Shown piece by piece: positions 7,797 to 16,015 of a stretch of 64,000 nt of DNA (position 1 is the stretch's first letter; each line of letters begins with the position of its first letter). The DNA is from Spirochaetales bacterium (lineage in GTDB: Bacteria; Spirochaetota; Spirochaetia; DSM-2461), in assembly GCA_028533045.1 (NCBI GenBank), contig JAQQAP010000002.1:39451-103450 (forward strand), written 5' to 3'. The position numbers and the translations under genes were made by a program. Under the pieces are notes generated by a model, which saw nothing but the letters and a program-made list of their open reading frames with translations, was not told the origin of the DNA and made no database searches.

Positions 7797-9120
7797 GGCG
7801 AAACATCTTTCTTGTCCAGAAGAGGGTTATGAGGGCGGCGGACCAGTTGATGGGTATGAGTCCTATCCATACGCCTTTCTCCTCCAGCCCCAGGCCAAAG
7901 CAGAAGAGAGAGAAAATGACAGCCGGGGCCAATACCTGCCGATATATCCCCATATACATAATCATGGCCGGTTTCTTGAGCCCCTGGAGGAGGGAGTTGC
8001 TCTGGAAAAGGAGAATATAGCTGTAAAAGGTGATTCCCTGGAAAAGAAGATAGTCATATCCCATCTCTATGACTTCGGCGGTCTCCGTAAATAACCCCAG
8101 GAGAAATTTTCCAAAAATAAGGATGAGGGGAAAGGCAATTATCATAACCAGGGCTCCCCCCTTTAGGGAGAGCTTAAAGGTGTCCCGTACCCGGTCCATT
8201 TTTCCCGCTCCATTATTCTGGCCCGCCATAGCGGCCAGGGCCGTATTAAGACCGGAAGCAAGCACCAGGGCAATCTGTTCCAGGCGAACCGCTGCCCCGT
8301 AAGCAGCCACGGGGTAGGAGCCGAAGGCGGCGATAAACCAGGTGATGACAAAGGTGCCCAGAGCCATGGTCAGGTAGTTAGCAGAAGCCGGTAGGGATTG
8401 CCCCAGTATTTCCCAAGCCCATTTTTTTTGGGGAATGAAGTCTTTGATTCTCAGGCCGCTTAAGCCTTTTGTCCGGTTGAGGCGGGATATCATATAGAAA
8501 AGGGTGAAACACTGAATTATTACGGTAGCCAGTGCGACTCCCGCTTCCTTCATATCAAGGACATAGATGAAAAAGGGATCGAGCCCAATATTTAAAAGAA
8601 AACCGCCCATGAGGGCGTTGCGAAAGGTTTTGGTATCTCCCCGGGCTGTCAGTCCCGCTCCGGCTACGGGTGTCAGATTCATGAGAGGCATTCCCAAAAC
8701 AATTATTCTTCCGTAGGCTACTGCCCCGCTTAGGACTTCCCCTTCGCTGTTGAGAAGCTGGAAAAGAGGTTCCAGGAGGTTCGAGAGAATCCCCGCTGCG
8801 ATAAAAGTCAGTATAACCGTTAGAGTTAGCGACTGGCTGTGATACTTCTTAGCCTGTTCTTTTTCTCCCGCTCCCAAGGCGTTGGCAATAAGAGAGCCGG
8901 CAGCGCTGGTAAAACCGACCCCCAGGGACATGACCAGTAAATAGAGGGGGAAGTTTAGGGAGAGGGCCGCCAAAGAGTCTGTGGAAAGACGTCCCGCCCA
9001 GAAGGTATCCACCACGTTGTACATGGTGTTGAAAAAGAAACCGGTGCTGGCGGGAATGGCCAGATTTATCATGTGCTGGCCCAGGGAGCCGCAGGTCAGG
9101 TCTGAGGAGGCGGATCTCAT
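7756..9120 (-). CDS. MATE family multidrug/cation antiporter
   Basis: 454 residues with twelve predicted membrane helices in two similar halves. The N-terminal motif NTMYNVVDTFWAGRLSTDSL and the matching second-half region are typical of MATE transporters of the NorM/DinF type. These exchange drugs or metabolites for sodium or protons across the inner membrane. The substrate is unknown. It is the last gene of an operon with the esterase and the GPH symporter. Its ATG overlaps the stop of the symporter gene as ATGA, implying translational coupling. Confidence 0.92.
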   Translation of the reverse strand: MRSASSDLTCGSLGQHMINLAIPASTGFFFNTMYNVVDTFWAGRLSTDSLAALSLNFPLYLLVMSLGVGFTSAAGSLIANALGAGEKEQAKKYHSQSLTLTVILTFIAAGILSNLLEPLFQLLNSEGEVLSGAVAYGRIIVLGMPLMNLTPVAGAGLTARGDTKTFRNALMGGFLLNIGLDPFFIYVLDMKEAGVALATVIIQCFTLFYMISRLNRTKGLSGLRIKDFIPQKKWAWEILGQSLPASANYLTMALGTFVITWFIAAFGSYPVAAYGAAVRLEQIALVLASGLNTALAAMAGQNNGAGKMDRVRDTFKLSLKGGALVMIIAFPLILIFGKFLLGLFTETAEVIEMGYDYLLFQGITFYSYILLFQSNSLLQGLKKPAMIMYMGIYRQVLAPAVIFSLFCFGLGLEEKGVWIGLIPINWSAALITLFWTRKMFRLRREECAPQNSLP

Positions 9121-10493
9121 GGGGCGGTGGGGGCCTCTTCCTGTTCCAAAAGAGTCATGATGCGTTTCTCATTGTAACGGGAGAAGAGCAGCAGCCCAAG
9201 GATCAGGAATAAAATGGCCGTCCAGGTGGTCAGACGGATGCCCCCTTCGGTGGGACTTCCTCCTTTTTCACCGCCCAGATGAGAGATAAGGGGGAATATC
9301 AATAGAGTGATCGAGGCGCCCATTTTACTCATAAAGGTGCGGGCTCCAAAGAAGACGGCCGCCTTGAAATTGCCCGTTTCCTGTCCGTCAGCCTCGGCAA
9401 TATCGGCCACGATGGCATTGGGAAGAATCCCGAAGATGGCCAGGGGAAGGGCGGACAATACGGCGACAATCAGGGCCTGAACCATGGGGGGCAGGGGAAG
9501 CTTTCCCCAAAAGGATACGATAACCCAGCTTACGATAAAAAGTATAAACGCGGCGCTAAGAAGTTTCTTTTTTCCCACTTTTTTTGCTGCCAGACTTACC
9601 GGTACATAGAAGAGAAAACTCAGGATAAAGAGAATTGACATGATGAGGGTCGCATTTTCTTTGGGAAGTCCCAAGAGCTGAATGACATAGAAGCTGATTC
9701 CCGTCTGGATAAAGGTGAGGGCCAGGAAGTAGGTAAGATCGGAGAGGGTAAAGAAGAGAAAATCCCGATTCCCAAAAGCGCTCAGGACGGCTTTAAAAGA
9801 GCCTTCTTCGGAGTGATGCTTCTCGCAGTAACGGTTTTCGTCAATGAAAATGACAGGAAGGTACATGAGGAGAGCCGAGATCAGGGCGAATATGCCAAGA
9901 ACTGTCTGAAAAGCCCGAACCGGAGCCAGTCCGGCCCCTTCCAGTATCCCCTGGAAAGCGTAAGAGCCGTTACCCATCATAAATCCCAGGGCCCAGGTTA
10001 CGGATATCATGGTGCTAAGTTCCAGCCTTTCGTCGGGACTGTGCCCCAGTTCGCTCATTAGGGCAAAGAAGGGGGTCACGTACATGGTCATAAAGAGGTA
10101 GAAGAGAAAGGTGAGTACAAAGAGCCACAGGGTATTGAGGGAGGCTGAACTGCTTGGGGGCAGAAAAATCAGCAGGGATAGAAGGGCGAAGGGGAGGGCT
10201 CCCAGAGCCATGTAGGTTCTTCTCCGGCCCAAAGAGGATTGGCTTCTGTCGGAAAGTCCGGCGATAAGCGGGTCGGTAATACCATCGAAAACCCGGCTCA
10301 AAGCGGCGATTATTCCCAATACGGCGGCCGATCCCAGGTAAACGGGGAACATTCGTCCCCCTTCGTCGTTGGAGTTGGAATCGTAGAAGTAGTAAAGGAG
10401 ATTCATGACTCCGAAGGACCCCAGGGACCATCCCAATTGTCCCAGAGCATAGAGTATTTTTTTTCCGTAGGGGAGGGTTTCTATCTGCTTCAT
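9117..10493 (-). CDS. GPH-family (MelB-like) sugar:cation symporter
   Basis: 458 residues with about twelve membrane helices. The opening region with GQLGWSLGSFGVMNLLYYFY and the loop RVFDGITDPLIAGLSDRS, followed by LGRRRTYM, are the signature of the glycoside-pentoside-hexuronide:cation symporter family. It probably imports a sugar or sugar derivative with Na+ or H+ through the inner membrane. The sugar cannot be identified. It is the middle gene of a three-gene minus-strand operon: 3 nt separate it from the esterase and 4 bp overlap the MATE gene. A GGAG site precedes its ATG. Confidence 0.88.
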   Translation of the reverse strand: MKQIETLPYGKKILYALGQLGWSLGSFGVMNLLYYFYDSNSNDEGGRMFPVYLGSAAVLGIIAALSRVFDGITDPLIAGLSDRSQSSLGRRRTYMALGALPFALLSLLIFLPPSSSASLNTLWLFVLTFLFYLFMTMYVTPFFALMSELGHSPDERLELSTMISVTWALGFMMGNGSYAFQGILEGAGLAPVRAFQTVLGIFALISALLMYLPVIFIDENRYCEKHHSEEGSFKAVLSAFGNRDFLFFTLSDLTYFLALTFIQTGISFYVIQLLGLPKENATLIMSILFILSFLFYVPVSLAAKKVGKKKLLSAAFILFIVSWVIVSFWGKLPLPPMVQALIVAVLSALPLAIFGILPNAIVADIAEADGQETGNFKAAVFFGARTFMSKMGASITLLIFPLISHLGGEKGGSPTEGGIRLTTWTAILFLILGLLLFSRYNEKRIMTLLEQEEAPTAP

Positions 10494-10496
10494 ATT

Positions 10497-11261
10497 CTAC
10501 TCCTTTTCTTCCAGCCATTGGGCAATGCTTTGATTGACCAAGTCCTTCTCACATCCCGTTACCAGGACATGATGGCTCTCTTTTAAAATGATTTCTTTAA
10601 CAGGACAAGCCGGATTTAGTCTGTCCTTTATTATCTTACTCGCCCTTAGCGGCACGGAGGCGTCCTTTTCGGATAACATGAGGAGAAGCGGCCGGGAAAT
10701 CTTTTTTATTTCCCTTAGGGCTATCTTTTGAAGTTTTCTGAGTTCCGCCAGCTGGGCGGGGATGTCTACGGTCCAATATTCCGGCCCGAGTATCTTTCGG
10801 TCTTTTGAATCGTCTTTCTCCTCTTTCCATTCCGATTTTATCCGGGGGATGAAGAAGCGCAGGAGAGGGGTGAGGTAAAACAGTCTGTTGCAGGCTGCCA
10901 TGGCCGGGGCCAGTAATACGGTTCGTTCCGGTTTATAGCGGGCCGCCAGAATCAAGGCTAGAACGCCCCCCATGGAAAGCCCTACGAGGGAGACTCCCTC
11001 ATGGGCGGCCCGGAGGTCCCGGTAGCACTCCTCCACATGGCGCAGCCAGTCCCGTGCCCCGGTTTTTTGAAAGTCTTTCCGGTTGGTGCCGTGCCCCGGC
11101 AGGCGCGGGATTAATACGGTATAACCGAGTTGGTTCAGTTTTTCTCCCAGGGGATAAAATTCCCCGGGATAACCGGTAAATCCGTGAATAATCAGAACGG
11201 CTTTGTTATGGGAGCCTTTCAGGTAGAGAGGAAGGGCTTCTTTGACAACGATTGTTTCCAT
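10497..11261 (-). CDS. Alpha/beta-hydrolase carboxylesterase (Est30/monoacylglycerol lipase-like)
   Basis: 254 residues with a full catalytic triad in family order: nucleophile Ser96 in GLSMGG, Asp200 in SEKDASVP, and His at 230/231 in KESHHVLVT. The oxyanion motif HGFTGYPGEF lies at residues 26-35. The fold and spacing resemble cytoplasmic Est30-type carboxylesterases. There is no signal peptide, so it should hydrolyse short acyl esters inside the cell. It heads the operon with the sugar symporter and MATE protein, so it might process an imported acylated compound (inference). A GGGAA site lies about 9 nt upstream of the ATG, and a TATAAT (minus strand, 11284-11289) lies about 23 nt upstream without a good -35 box. 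Confidence 0.88.
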   Translation of the reverse strand: METIVVKEALPLYLKGSHNKAVLIIHGFTGYPGEFYPLGEKLNQLGYTVLIPRLPGHGTNRKDFQKTGARDWLRHVEECYRDLRAAHEGVSLVGLSMGGVLALILAARYKPERTVLLAPAMAACNRLFYLTPLLRFFIPRIKSEWKEEKDDSKDRKILGPEYWTVDIPAQLAELRKLQKIALREIKKISRPLLLMLSEKDASVPLRASKIIKDRLNPACPVKEIILKESHHVLVTGCEKDLVNQSIAQWLEEKE

Positions 11262-11334
11262 CCGGTATGTTCCCTTTTATAAAATTATACCCGGTGATGG
11301 TCCCACAGATTTGATTTCTTGTCAAATTATTTCT

Positions 11335-11994
11335 CTACTCTACGGGAAAACCTCCCCGGACCCAATTCCCGTAACCGTAGCGCAGGTTGTAAATACGGGT
11401 GAATCCGGCGTCAATCAGGATGCGGGAGGCCACTGTACTCCTGTTGCCGGAAGCGCAGTAGATAAGGATGTCCTTATCCTTGTAGGGCTCCAGTTTATCC
11501 AGATTTTCCGTAAGGACCTGAACCGGCAGGAGGCTCGCTCCCACCAGATGTCCCGCCCGGTACTCCCCTTCTGTACGCACATCAAGCACAAGCGGTTCGG
11601 TTTGATTAATAAAGGCCGCCGCTTCTTCTGCGGTGAATTCCGTATAATGGGCTTCGGTGAGTTCCACTACGGTTATGGTCCCTTGCCGTTCTCCCAGAGT
11701 AAAGGGGAAAACACCGGACTCTTTCATTTTTACGTAGGGTTTTTCCGAGGCCGGTTGGGGCAGACTGACTTCTATGTCCAGATCGGGCACGGAGAAGGTT
11801 TGGGGGCCGGCGGGCAATTCGAGGACAATGTAGTCGCCCCGGTAAACGGTGTACTCCAGGGGCTTATTGCCCGAATCAACGGCCAGATAACGGAGCCCTC
11901 CTTTGAGGGAGCCCGATATGTCGCTCTCTTCCTGGGCTGAGCAGGAGAGGAGAGTAAAGGTTAATATGATAAATAGAATGACGGCTTTTTTCAT
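11335..11994 (-). CDS. Lipoprotein with rhodanese domain and cupredoxin-like N-terminal domain
   Basis: 219 residues from the ATG at 11992-11994, which has a GGAGG site. Upstream ATG codons are in frame but would bury the signal peptide. A lipobox LLSC puts Cys18 at the mature N-terminus. Residues 120-219 form a rhodanese domain with LVLDVRTEGEYRAGHL and the active-site loop CASGNRS (Cys180), expected to carry a persulfide. Residues 30-112 have the strand pattern of a cupredoxin-like fold (YRGDYIVLELPAG, then a KESGVFPFTLGE turn), but no His/Cys copper ligands are visible. The rhodanese assignment is firm; the first-domain fold is a guess. The protein should be membrane-anchored and periplasmic, perhaps in sulfur transfer or redox stress. 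Confidence 0.85.
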   Translation of the reverse strand: MKKAVILFIILTFTLLSCSAQEESDISGSLKGGLRYLAVDSGNKPLEYTVYRGDYIVLELPAGPQTFSVPDLDIEVSLPQPASEKPYVKMKESGVFPFTLGERQGTITVVELTEAHYTEFTAEEAAAFINQTEPLVLDVRTEGEYRAGHLVGASLLPVQVLTENLDKLEPYKDKDILIYCASGNRSTVASRILIDAGFTRIYNLRYGYGNWVRGGFPVE

Positions 11995-12087
11995 AAGTGC
12001 CTCCTGTCTTATATATAAAAAATAATATACAAAGCCTCGTCTGTCCAGTAAAATCTTCTCTTTCCCCTCAATGTTAATATTTAACCC

Positions 12088-12116
12088 TTGCCCCAAAGCC
12101 CCCCTCCGACTATCAT
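12088..12116 (+). promoter_or_regulatory. Leaderless promoter of the aquaporin gene
   Basis: TTGCCC (12088-12093), a 17-nt spacer, TATCAT (12111-12116), then 6 nt to the ATG at 12123. There is no ribosome site. Confidence 0.6.
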
Positions 12117-12122
12117 GGGTTT

Positions 12123-12800
12123 ATGAACAGAATCTTTTCAGAATTTATGGGAACTTTTTTCCTGGTTCTTTTTGGCTGCGGGGCCGCTGTAGTAAGTAAT
12201 GTGACCGGGGCCTTTGGCCATCACGGAGTCGCAATTGCCTTTGGTCTTATTGTTATGGTCCTTATTTACGCTGTGGGAAACATTTCCGGGGCCCATTTTA
12301 ATCCGGCCGTTACCTTGGGATTTCTTATGGCCCGCCGTATTCCGGCCAGGGATGTTTTTGTCTATCTTCCCTCCCAGTTTTTGGGAGCCGTCGCCGCGTC
12401 TGTTGTGCTTCGTTTGGCCTTTCCCGAGCAGGCGAATATCGGGGCGACTCTTCCCGCCGGAACTCCGGGGCAGGCCTTTATTATAGAGGTGGTTCTTTCT
12501 GCTTTTCTTATGTTCATTATCCTGAACGTTTCGTCGGGGCATATGGAAAAGGGCATTATGGCCGGTGTGGCCGTAGGGGGGGCTGTGGCTCTCTGTGCTC
12601 TGGTGGGAGGCCCGCTTACGGGAGCCTCCATGAATCCGGCCCGTTCTTTGGGCCCGGCTCTCTTTTCTCCCGGCCTGGAACATCTCTGGATTTATCTGGT
12701 CGCACCCTGCGTGGGAACGGCGTTGGCCTCTCCCAGCTGCCGGTTTATTCAGCAGGGCGAATGCTGTACCGTCCAGAGCGAACTGGAGAAGAAGGGCTGA
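12123..12800 (+). CDS. Aquaporin/MIP family channel
   Basis: 225 residues and six membrane helices with both half-helix motifs: NPA at 60-62 in SGAHFNPAV and NPA at 171-173 in GASMNPARS. It would form a tetrameric channel for water or small neutral solutes in the inner membrane. Against AqpZ by hand, the selectivity-filter positions read Phe40, Ala159, Ala168 and Arg174. The His and Thr of AqpZ are thus replaced by alanines, giving a wider filter than a strict water channel. It also lacks the Trp/Gly set of GlpF. The C-terminal tail carries three cysteines (one, then CC). The message appears leaderless. It is transcribed alone, ahead of manC after a 110-bp gap. Confidence 0.9.
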   Translation: MNRIFSEFMGTFFLVLFGCGAAVVSNVTGAFGHHGVAIAFGLIVMVLIYAVGNISGAHFNPAVTLGFLMARRIPARDVFVYLPSQFLGAVAASVVLRLAFPEQANIGATLPAGTPGQAFIIEVVLSAFLMFIILNVSSGHMEKGIMAGVAVGGAVALCALVGGPLTGASMNPARSLGPALFSPGLEHLWIYLVAPCVGTALASPSCRFIQQGECCTVQSELEKKG

Positions 12801-12910
12801 AATTTGTTGTGAGGGGGCACGCCCGGAAAAAACGGCTTGTCCCGAAGCTGGTAATTTCCTAAAATTGCTCTACATTAGGGTAAACAAAATAGAATTAAGG
12901 AAGTAGATAA

Positions 12911-13993
12911 ATGGTAAAACACGTGGTCATCATGGCGGGGGGAGCGGGAAAACGGCTCTGGCCTGCCTCCAATAAGGAAACTCCCAAGCAGCTTTTGGAA
13001 CTGAATAAGGGAAAATCCCTTCTCCACGGTACCCTTGAGCGGGCCTTTGCCCTGAATATGGAAGGGAAAGTTATTATTGTGACCCATCAGAGTCAGGTGG
13101 AAGGTTGTATTGAGGCTTGCAGGGATTTTAGTGACGAGCAGCGGGAGAAGGTAGTTGTTCTGGCCGAACCGATAGCCCGTAACACCGCTCCCGCCCTGGC
13201 TCTGGCTGCCCAGTGGATTAAGCATAATCACTCCGTCGACGATACGGTTCTTGTTTTGGCGGCGGACCATTTAATCTCACCGGTCGAGGCCTTTGTGGGT
13301 GATGTGGAAACCGCTTCCGTTCCCGCTTCGGAGGGCTTCCTCGTGACCTTTGGTATTATTCCCTCCTTTCCCTCCACCGGCTACGGCTATGTAGAGACGT
13401 CCGTGGGCGATGCGGCGGTGCGCGATGTGCTTTCCTTTAGGGAAAAACCGGACCGGTCCACGGCGGAGGAATTTCTTACCAAGGGAAATTATTTGTGGAA
13501 TTCGGGTATGTTCGCCTACTCGGTCAAGACCTTTTTGGAGGAGCTGGAAAGCTCTTCTCCCGCTATTTTCGAGCCCTTTGCCACCCTGGACAAAAACTCT
13601 TTTCCCCTGGAACAGAAGAACGGGGTACATGTGCCTGCCAATCTTTCCGCCATTAGCGACGTGTACCATAAAACCGCCGCCGATTCGGTGGACTACGCAG
13701 TAATGGAAAAAAGCGGCCGGATTAAAGTGGTGCCCGCCACCATGGGATGGAACGATGTGGGCAGCTGGGATGTGATTGCCGAAGAATCGCTTACCCTGCC
13801 TTCCGATGTTCTCGGCGGGGACAGCGGGTCCAACTATGTTTACAGTGACCTTCCCGTGGCTCTTTGCGGTGTGGAAGATCTTATTGTTGTGGTAAAGAAC
13901 GGTTCTGTCCTGATTTGTAAAAAAGGGGAGAGCCAGCTTGTCAAGAATGTGGTGGATTCCCTGAAAGATGAGGGACGGGACGAGCTTCTTTGA
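12911..13993 (+). CDS. manC: Mannose-1-phosphate guanylyltransferase
   Basis: 360 residues with the nucleotidyltransferase signature MAGGAGKRLWPAS, then TPKQ at residues 8-27, the standard opening of mannose-1-phosphate guanylyltransferases. It also has EPIARNTAPALALAA and FREKPD, typical of this enzyme. It makes GDP-mannose from mannose-1-phosphate and GTP for glycan or capsule synthesis. It lacks the C-terminal isomerase domain of bifunctional ManC/AlgA, so only the transferase is present. An AAGGAAG site precedes the ATG. The stop overlaps the TTG start of lptC by 4 bp, which ties sugar-nucleotide supply to the lipopolysaccharide-type export genes that follow. Confidence 0.92.
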   Translation: MVKHVVIMAGGAGKRLWPASNKETPKQLLELNKGKSLLHGTLERAFALNMEGKVIIVTHQSQVEGCIEACRDFSDEQREKVVVLAEPIARNTAPALALAAQWIKHNHSVDDTVLVLAADHLISPVEAFVGDVETASVPASEGFLVTFGIIPSFPSTGYGYVETSVGDAAVRDVLSFREKPDRSTAEEFLTKGNYLWNSGMFAYSVKTFLEELESSSPAIFEPFATLDKNSFPLEQKNGVHVPANLSAISDVYHKTAADSVDYAVMEKSGRIKVVPATMGWNDVGSWDVIAEESLTLPSDVLGGDSGSNYVYSDLPVALCGVEDLIVVVKNGSVLICKKGESQLVKNVVDSLKDEGRDELL

Positions 13994-14529
13994 GACCCTT
14001 TTTCCTTCTTCTCCTATTGATTCTTCTCCTTTTATCGGCCTGTAAAATCAATTATGATCTGGCCGGAGGAGAGGATGATGATTCCATTCCCGATATTTAT
14101 ATGAAGGGATTGAAGGAGATTCAGACTTCCGGGGGGGAAACCTCCTTTGTCATAACCGCCGACGAAGCGTCTATTTTTTCGGAAGAGGGGGAGACCTTTT
14201 TTGAAAATCTTGAATTCCGGGAAACCGATGCCAAAGGGGATGTGCTTCTTTTGGGTACCATGGGGAAGGCCCGGTCCTACAATAAAAACGATGCGGACCT
14301 TACCGACGGGGTGCGTATAGAATCCTTTAGAGACGAAGTGATGGTTGAGGGGGAAGCTTTCTTTTGGAAGGACGGGCTTCAGAAACTCACGGCTCCCAGG
14401 AACAGCAAGGTTACCATGGTTCGAGAGGGGGATACGGAAATCTCAGGAACCGGATTTGAGGCCGATTTTAAGCTGAATGAAATAAGTTTTAACCAATCCG
14501 TAGAGGGGGTGCTTCACTTTGAAGACTAG
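13990..14529 (+). CDS. lptC: LptC-like export lipoprotein
   Basis: 179 residues starting at a TTG that overlaps the manC stop. The N-terminus is a hydrophobic signal ending LLLSAC, a lipobox, instead of the membrane anchor of enterobacterial LptC. The rest is a run of short beta strands (FVITADEASIFSEEGETFFENLEF, shown here only in part) typical of the LptC/OstA beta-jellyroll. In the family, LptC passes lipopolysaccharide from the LptBFG ATPase to LptA on the periplasmic face. The identification rests mainly on its place just before lptA and lptB and on the fold pattern. Overlap with the next gene is 11 bp. Confidence 0.75.
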   Translation: MRPFFLLLLLILLLLSACKINYDLAGGEDDDSIPDIYMKGLKEIQTSGGETSFVITADEASIFSEEGETFFENLEFRETDAKGDVLLLGTMGKARSYNKNDADLTDGVRIESFRDEVMVEGEAFFWKDGLQKLTAPRNSKVTMVREGDTEISGTGFEADFKLNEISFNQSVEGVLHFED

Positions 14530-15265
14530 ATTAGTCCTTCTCCTGTTACTCGCTACCTTTTTGCCCTTAGGGGCAGAAACTTACTCTTTCTCCGGTGACC
14601 GATCCTTTTCCGTTATGCGCGAAGGGGAAGAGGTCACTTCCATTGAAGGAGATGTGTCCATTATTTCCGAGAGTAAGGAAATTTATGCCGACCGGGTATC
14701 CATTAGCGGTGTGGACGATCCGGAATTTTCCGGGGACGGGGCGGTTCAGGTTAAGGACCTGGAGAAAGATCTGGACCTGAAGGCACAGGAATTCTCCTAC
14801 TCTTCTGCGGAGGGAATCCTCCGGGCCAAGGGCGATGTGAGGATGGAGGACCGGGCGAACGATCTTTTTATCCGCTGCCAGCTTTTGAGTGTGGAAGAAG
14901 AGAAAGACCGGGTGGTTATGGAGATTGGGATTCGTCTTTTTAAGGACGATATTATCTGCCGCAGCCAGTACGCTCTCTATATTCGTGAAGAGAATCTTCT
15001 TGAGCTCACCGGGTTTCCCGTGGTATATAAAGGCTCCGACCAGTACCGGGCGGACCGCATTACGGTAAACCTGGAAACGGACGAGATTATTATGACCGGG
15101 CGGATTGAAGGGTCTCTCCAGACGGAGGCCGAAGAGAGTGAAGAGGCAGACCCTGATGTTCCTCCCGAAGAGGGAAGTGAGCCTCCCGAGGAAGGTGATC
15201 CCGCTGAGCCGGCCCCGGGGGATGAACCTCCCGAGAATGAGTCTCCAGGAGAAGGAAATGAGTGA
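14519..15265 (+). CDS. lptA: LptA/OstA-like periplasmic bridge protein with acidic tail
   Basis: 248 residues with a TTG start inside the end of lptC. A signal peptide (about residues 1-20, ending LGAE) precedes an OstA/LptA beta-jellyroll repeat region: IEGDVSIISESKEIYADRV, then FSGDGAVQVKD, LRAKGDVRMED and YRADRITVNLETDEII. In Gram-negative bacteria LptA polymers bridge the periplasm and carry lipopolysaccharide. The last 50 residues or so are almost only Glu, Pro, Gly and Asp (PPEEGSEPPEEGDPAEP and so on), a disordered acidic tail unusual for the family. The 3' end overlaps lptB by 8 bp. Confidence 0.8.
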   Translation: MKTRLVLLLLLATFLPLGAETYSFSGDRSFSVMREGEEVTSIEGDVSIISESKEIYADRVSISGVDDPEFSGDGAVQVKDLEKDLDLKAQEFSYSSAEGILRAKGDVRMEDRANDLFIRCQLLSVEEEKDRVVMEIGIRLFKDDIICRSQYALYIREENLLELTGFPVVYKGSDQYRADRITVNLETDEIIMTGRIEGSLQTEAEESEEADPDVPPEEGSEPPEEGDPAEPAPGDEPPENESPGEGNE

Positions 15266-15995
15266 TAACAATCCCCGTTTGAGAGTTGAGGGCCTTAAGA
15301 AAGTCTTCCGGAAGAAAACTGCCGTCCGCGATGTCTCTTTTGAAATGAGAGAAGGGGAGGTTGTGGGGCTTTTGGGACCGAATGGGGCCGGCAAGACCAC
15401 ATCTTTCTATATGGTCGTTGGTTTTATTAAGCCCACCCAGGGGAAAATCTACCTGAGCGACGAGGAGATTACCTCTCTTCCCATGTACCGCCGGGCCCGA
15501 ATGGGGATTTCCTATTTGCCCCAGGAGCCTTCTGTGTTCAGTAAGCTTACGGTGGAAAAGAATATCTGGGCCGCATTGGAAGCTCGTAATGATATTAGCG
15601 TGGATGAGAAAAAGGAAAAGCTCGAAGGTCTTATTGAAGACTTGGGCGTGGAGAAGGTGCGTTTTCAGAAGGCTTATACTCTCTCCGGTGGAGAGCGGCG
15701 GCGAACGGAGATTGCCCGTTCCCTGGCTATGGACCCCCACTTTCTTCTCCTTGACGAGCCCTTTGCCGGTATCGACCCCATCGCCGTTTACGAGATCAAG
15801 AATATCATTTCCCACCTCTCTTCTCGGGGGATTGGGGTACTAATTACCGATCATAATGTGCGAGACACCTTGGAAATTACGGACAGATCCTATATAATGA
15901 ATCTCGGCGAAATCGTAGTAAGCGGTTCCCACGAGGAACTTGTTAACAGCGAAGTGGCCCGGAAAATATATCTGGGCGACAACTTTTCGATGTAA
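15258..15995 (+). CDS. lptB: LPS export ABC ATPase LptB
   Basis: 245 residues from the ATG at 15258, preceded by AGGAGAAGGA. An upstream open frame with extra ATG codons is the overlapping end of lptA and is not protein-like. It has Walker A GPNGAGKTTSFYM, signature LSGGERRRTEIARS, Walker B FLLLDEPFAGIDP and switch His in ITDHNV. The length, the sequence YLPQEPSVFSKLTVEKNI and the place between lptA and rpoN are all typical of LptB. It powers extraction of lipopolysaccharide or a similar glycolipid from the inner membrane. The membrane partners LptF and LptG are not in the window. Confidence 0.93.
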   Translation: MSDNNPRLRVEGLKKVFRKKTAVRDVSFEMREGEVVGLLGPNGAGKTTSFYMVVGFIKPTQGKIYLSDEEITSLPMYRRARMGISYLPQEPSVFSKLTVEKNIWAALEARNDISVDEKKEKLEGLIEDLGVEKVRFQKAYTLSGGERRRTEIARSLAMDPHFLLLDEPFAGIDPIAVYEIKNIISHLSSRGIGVLITDHNVRDTLEITDRSYIMNLGEIVVSGSHEELVNSEVARKIYLGDNFSM

Positions 15996-16015
15996 AAAGG
16001 GAGAAAATCAGGGTC

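Noticed and set aside
11320..11325. Perfect TTGACA upstream of the esterase gene on the minus strand
   Set aside because: The TATAAT downstream of it is 30 nt away and no good -10 box lies at 16-18 nt, so I did not call a promoter.
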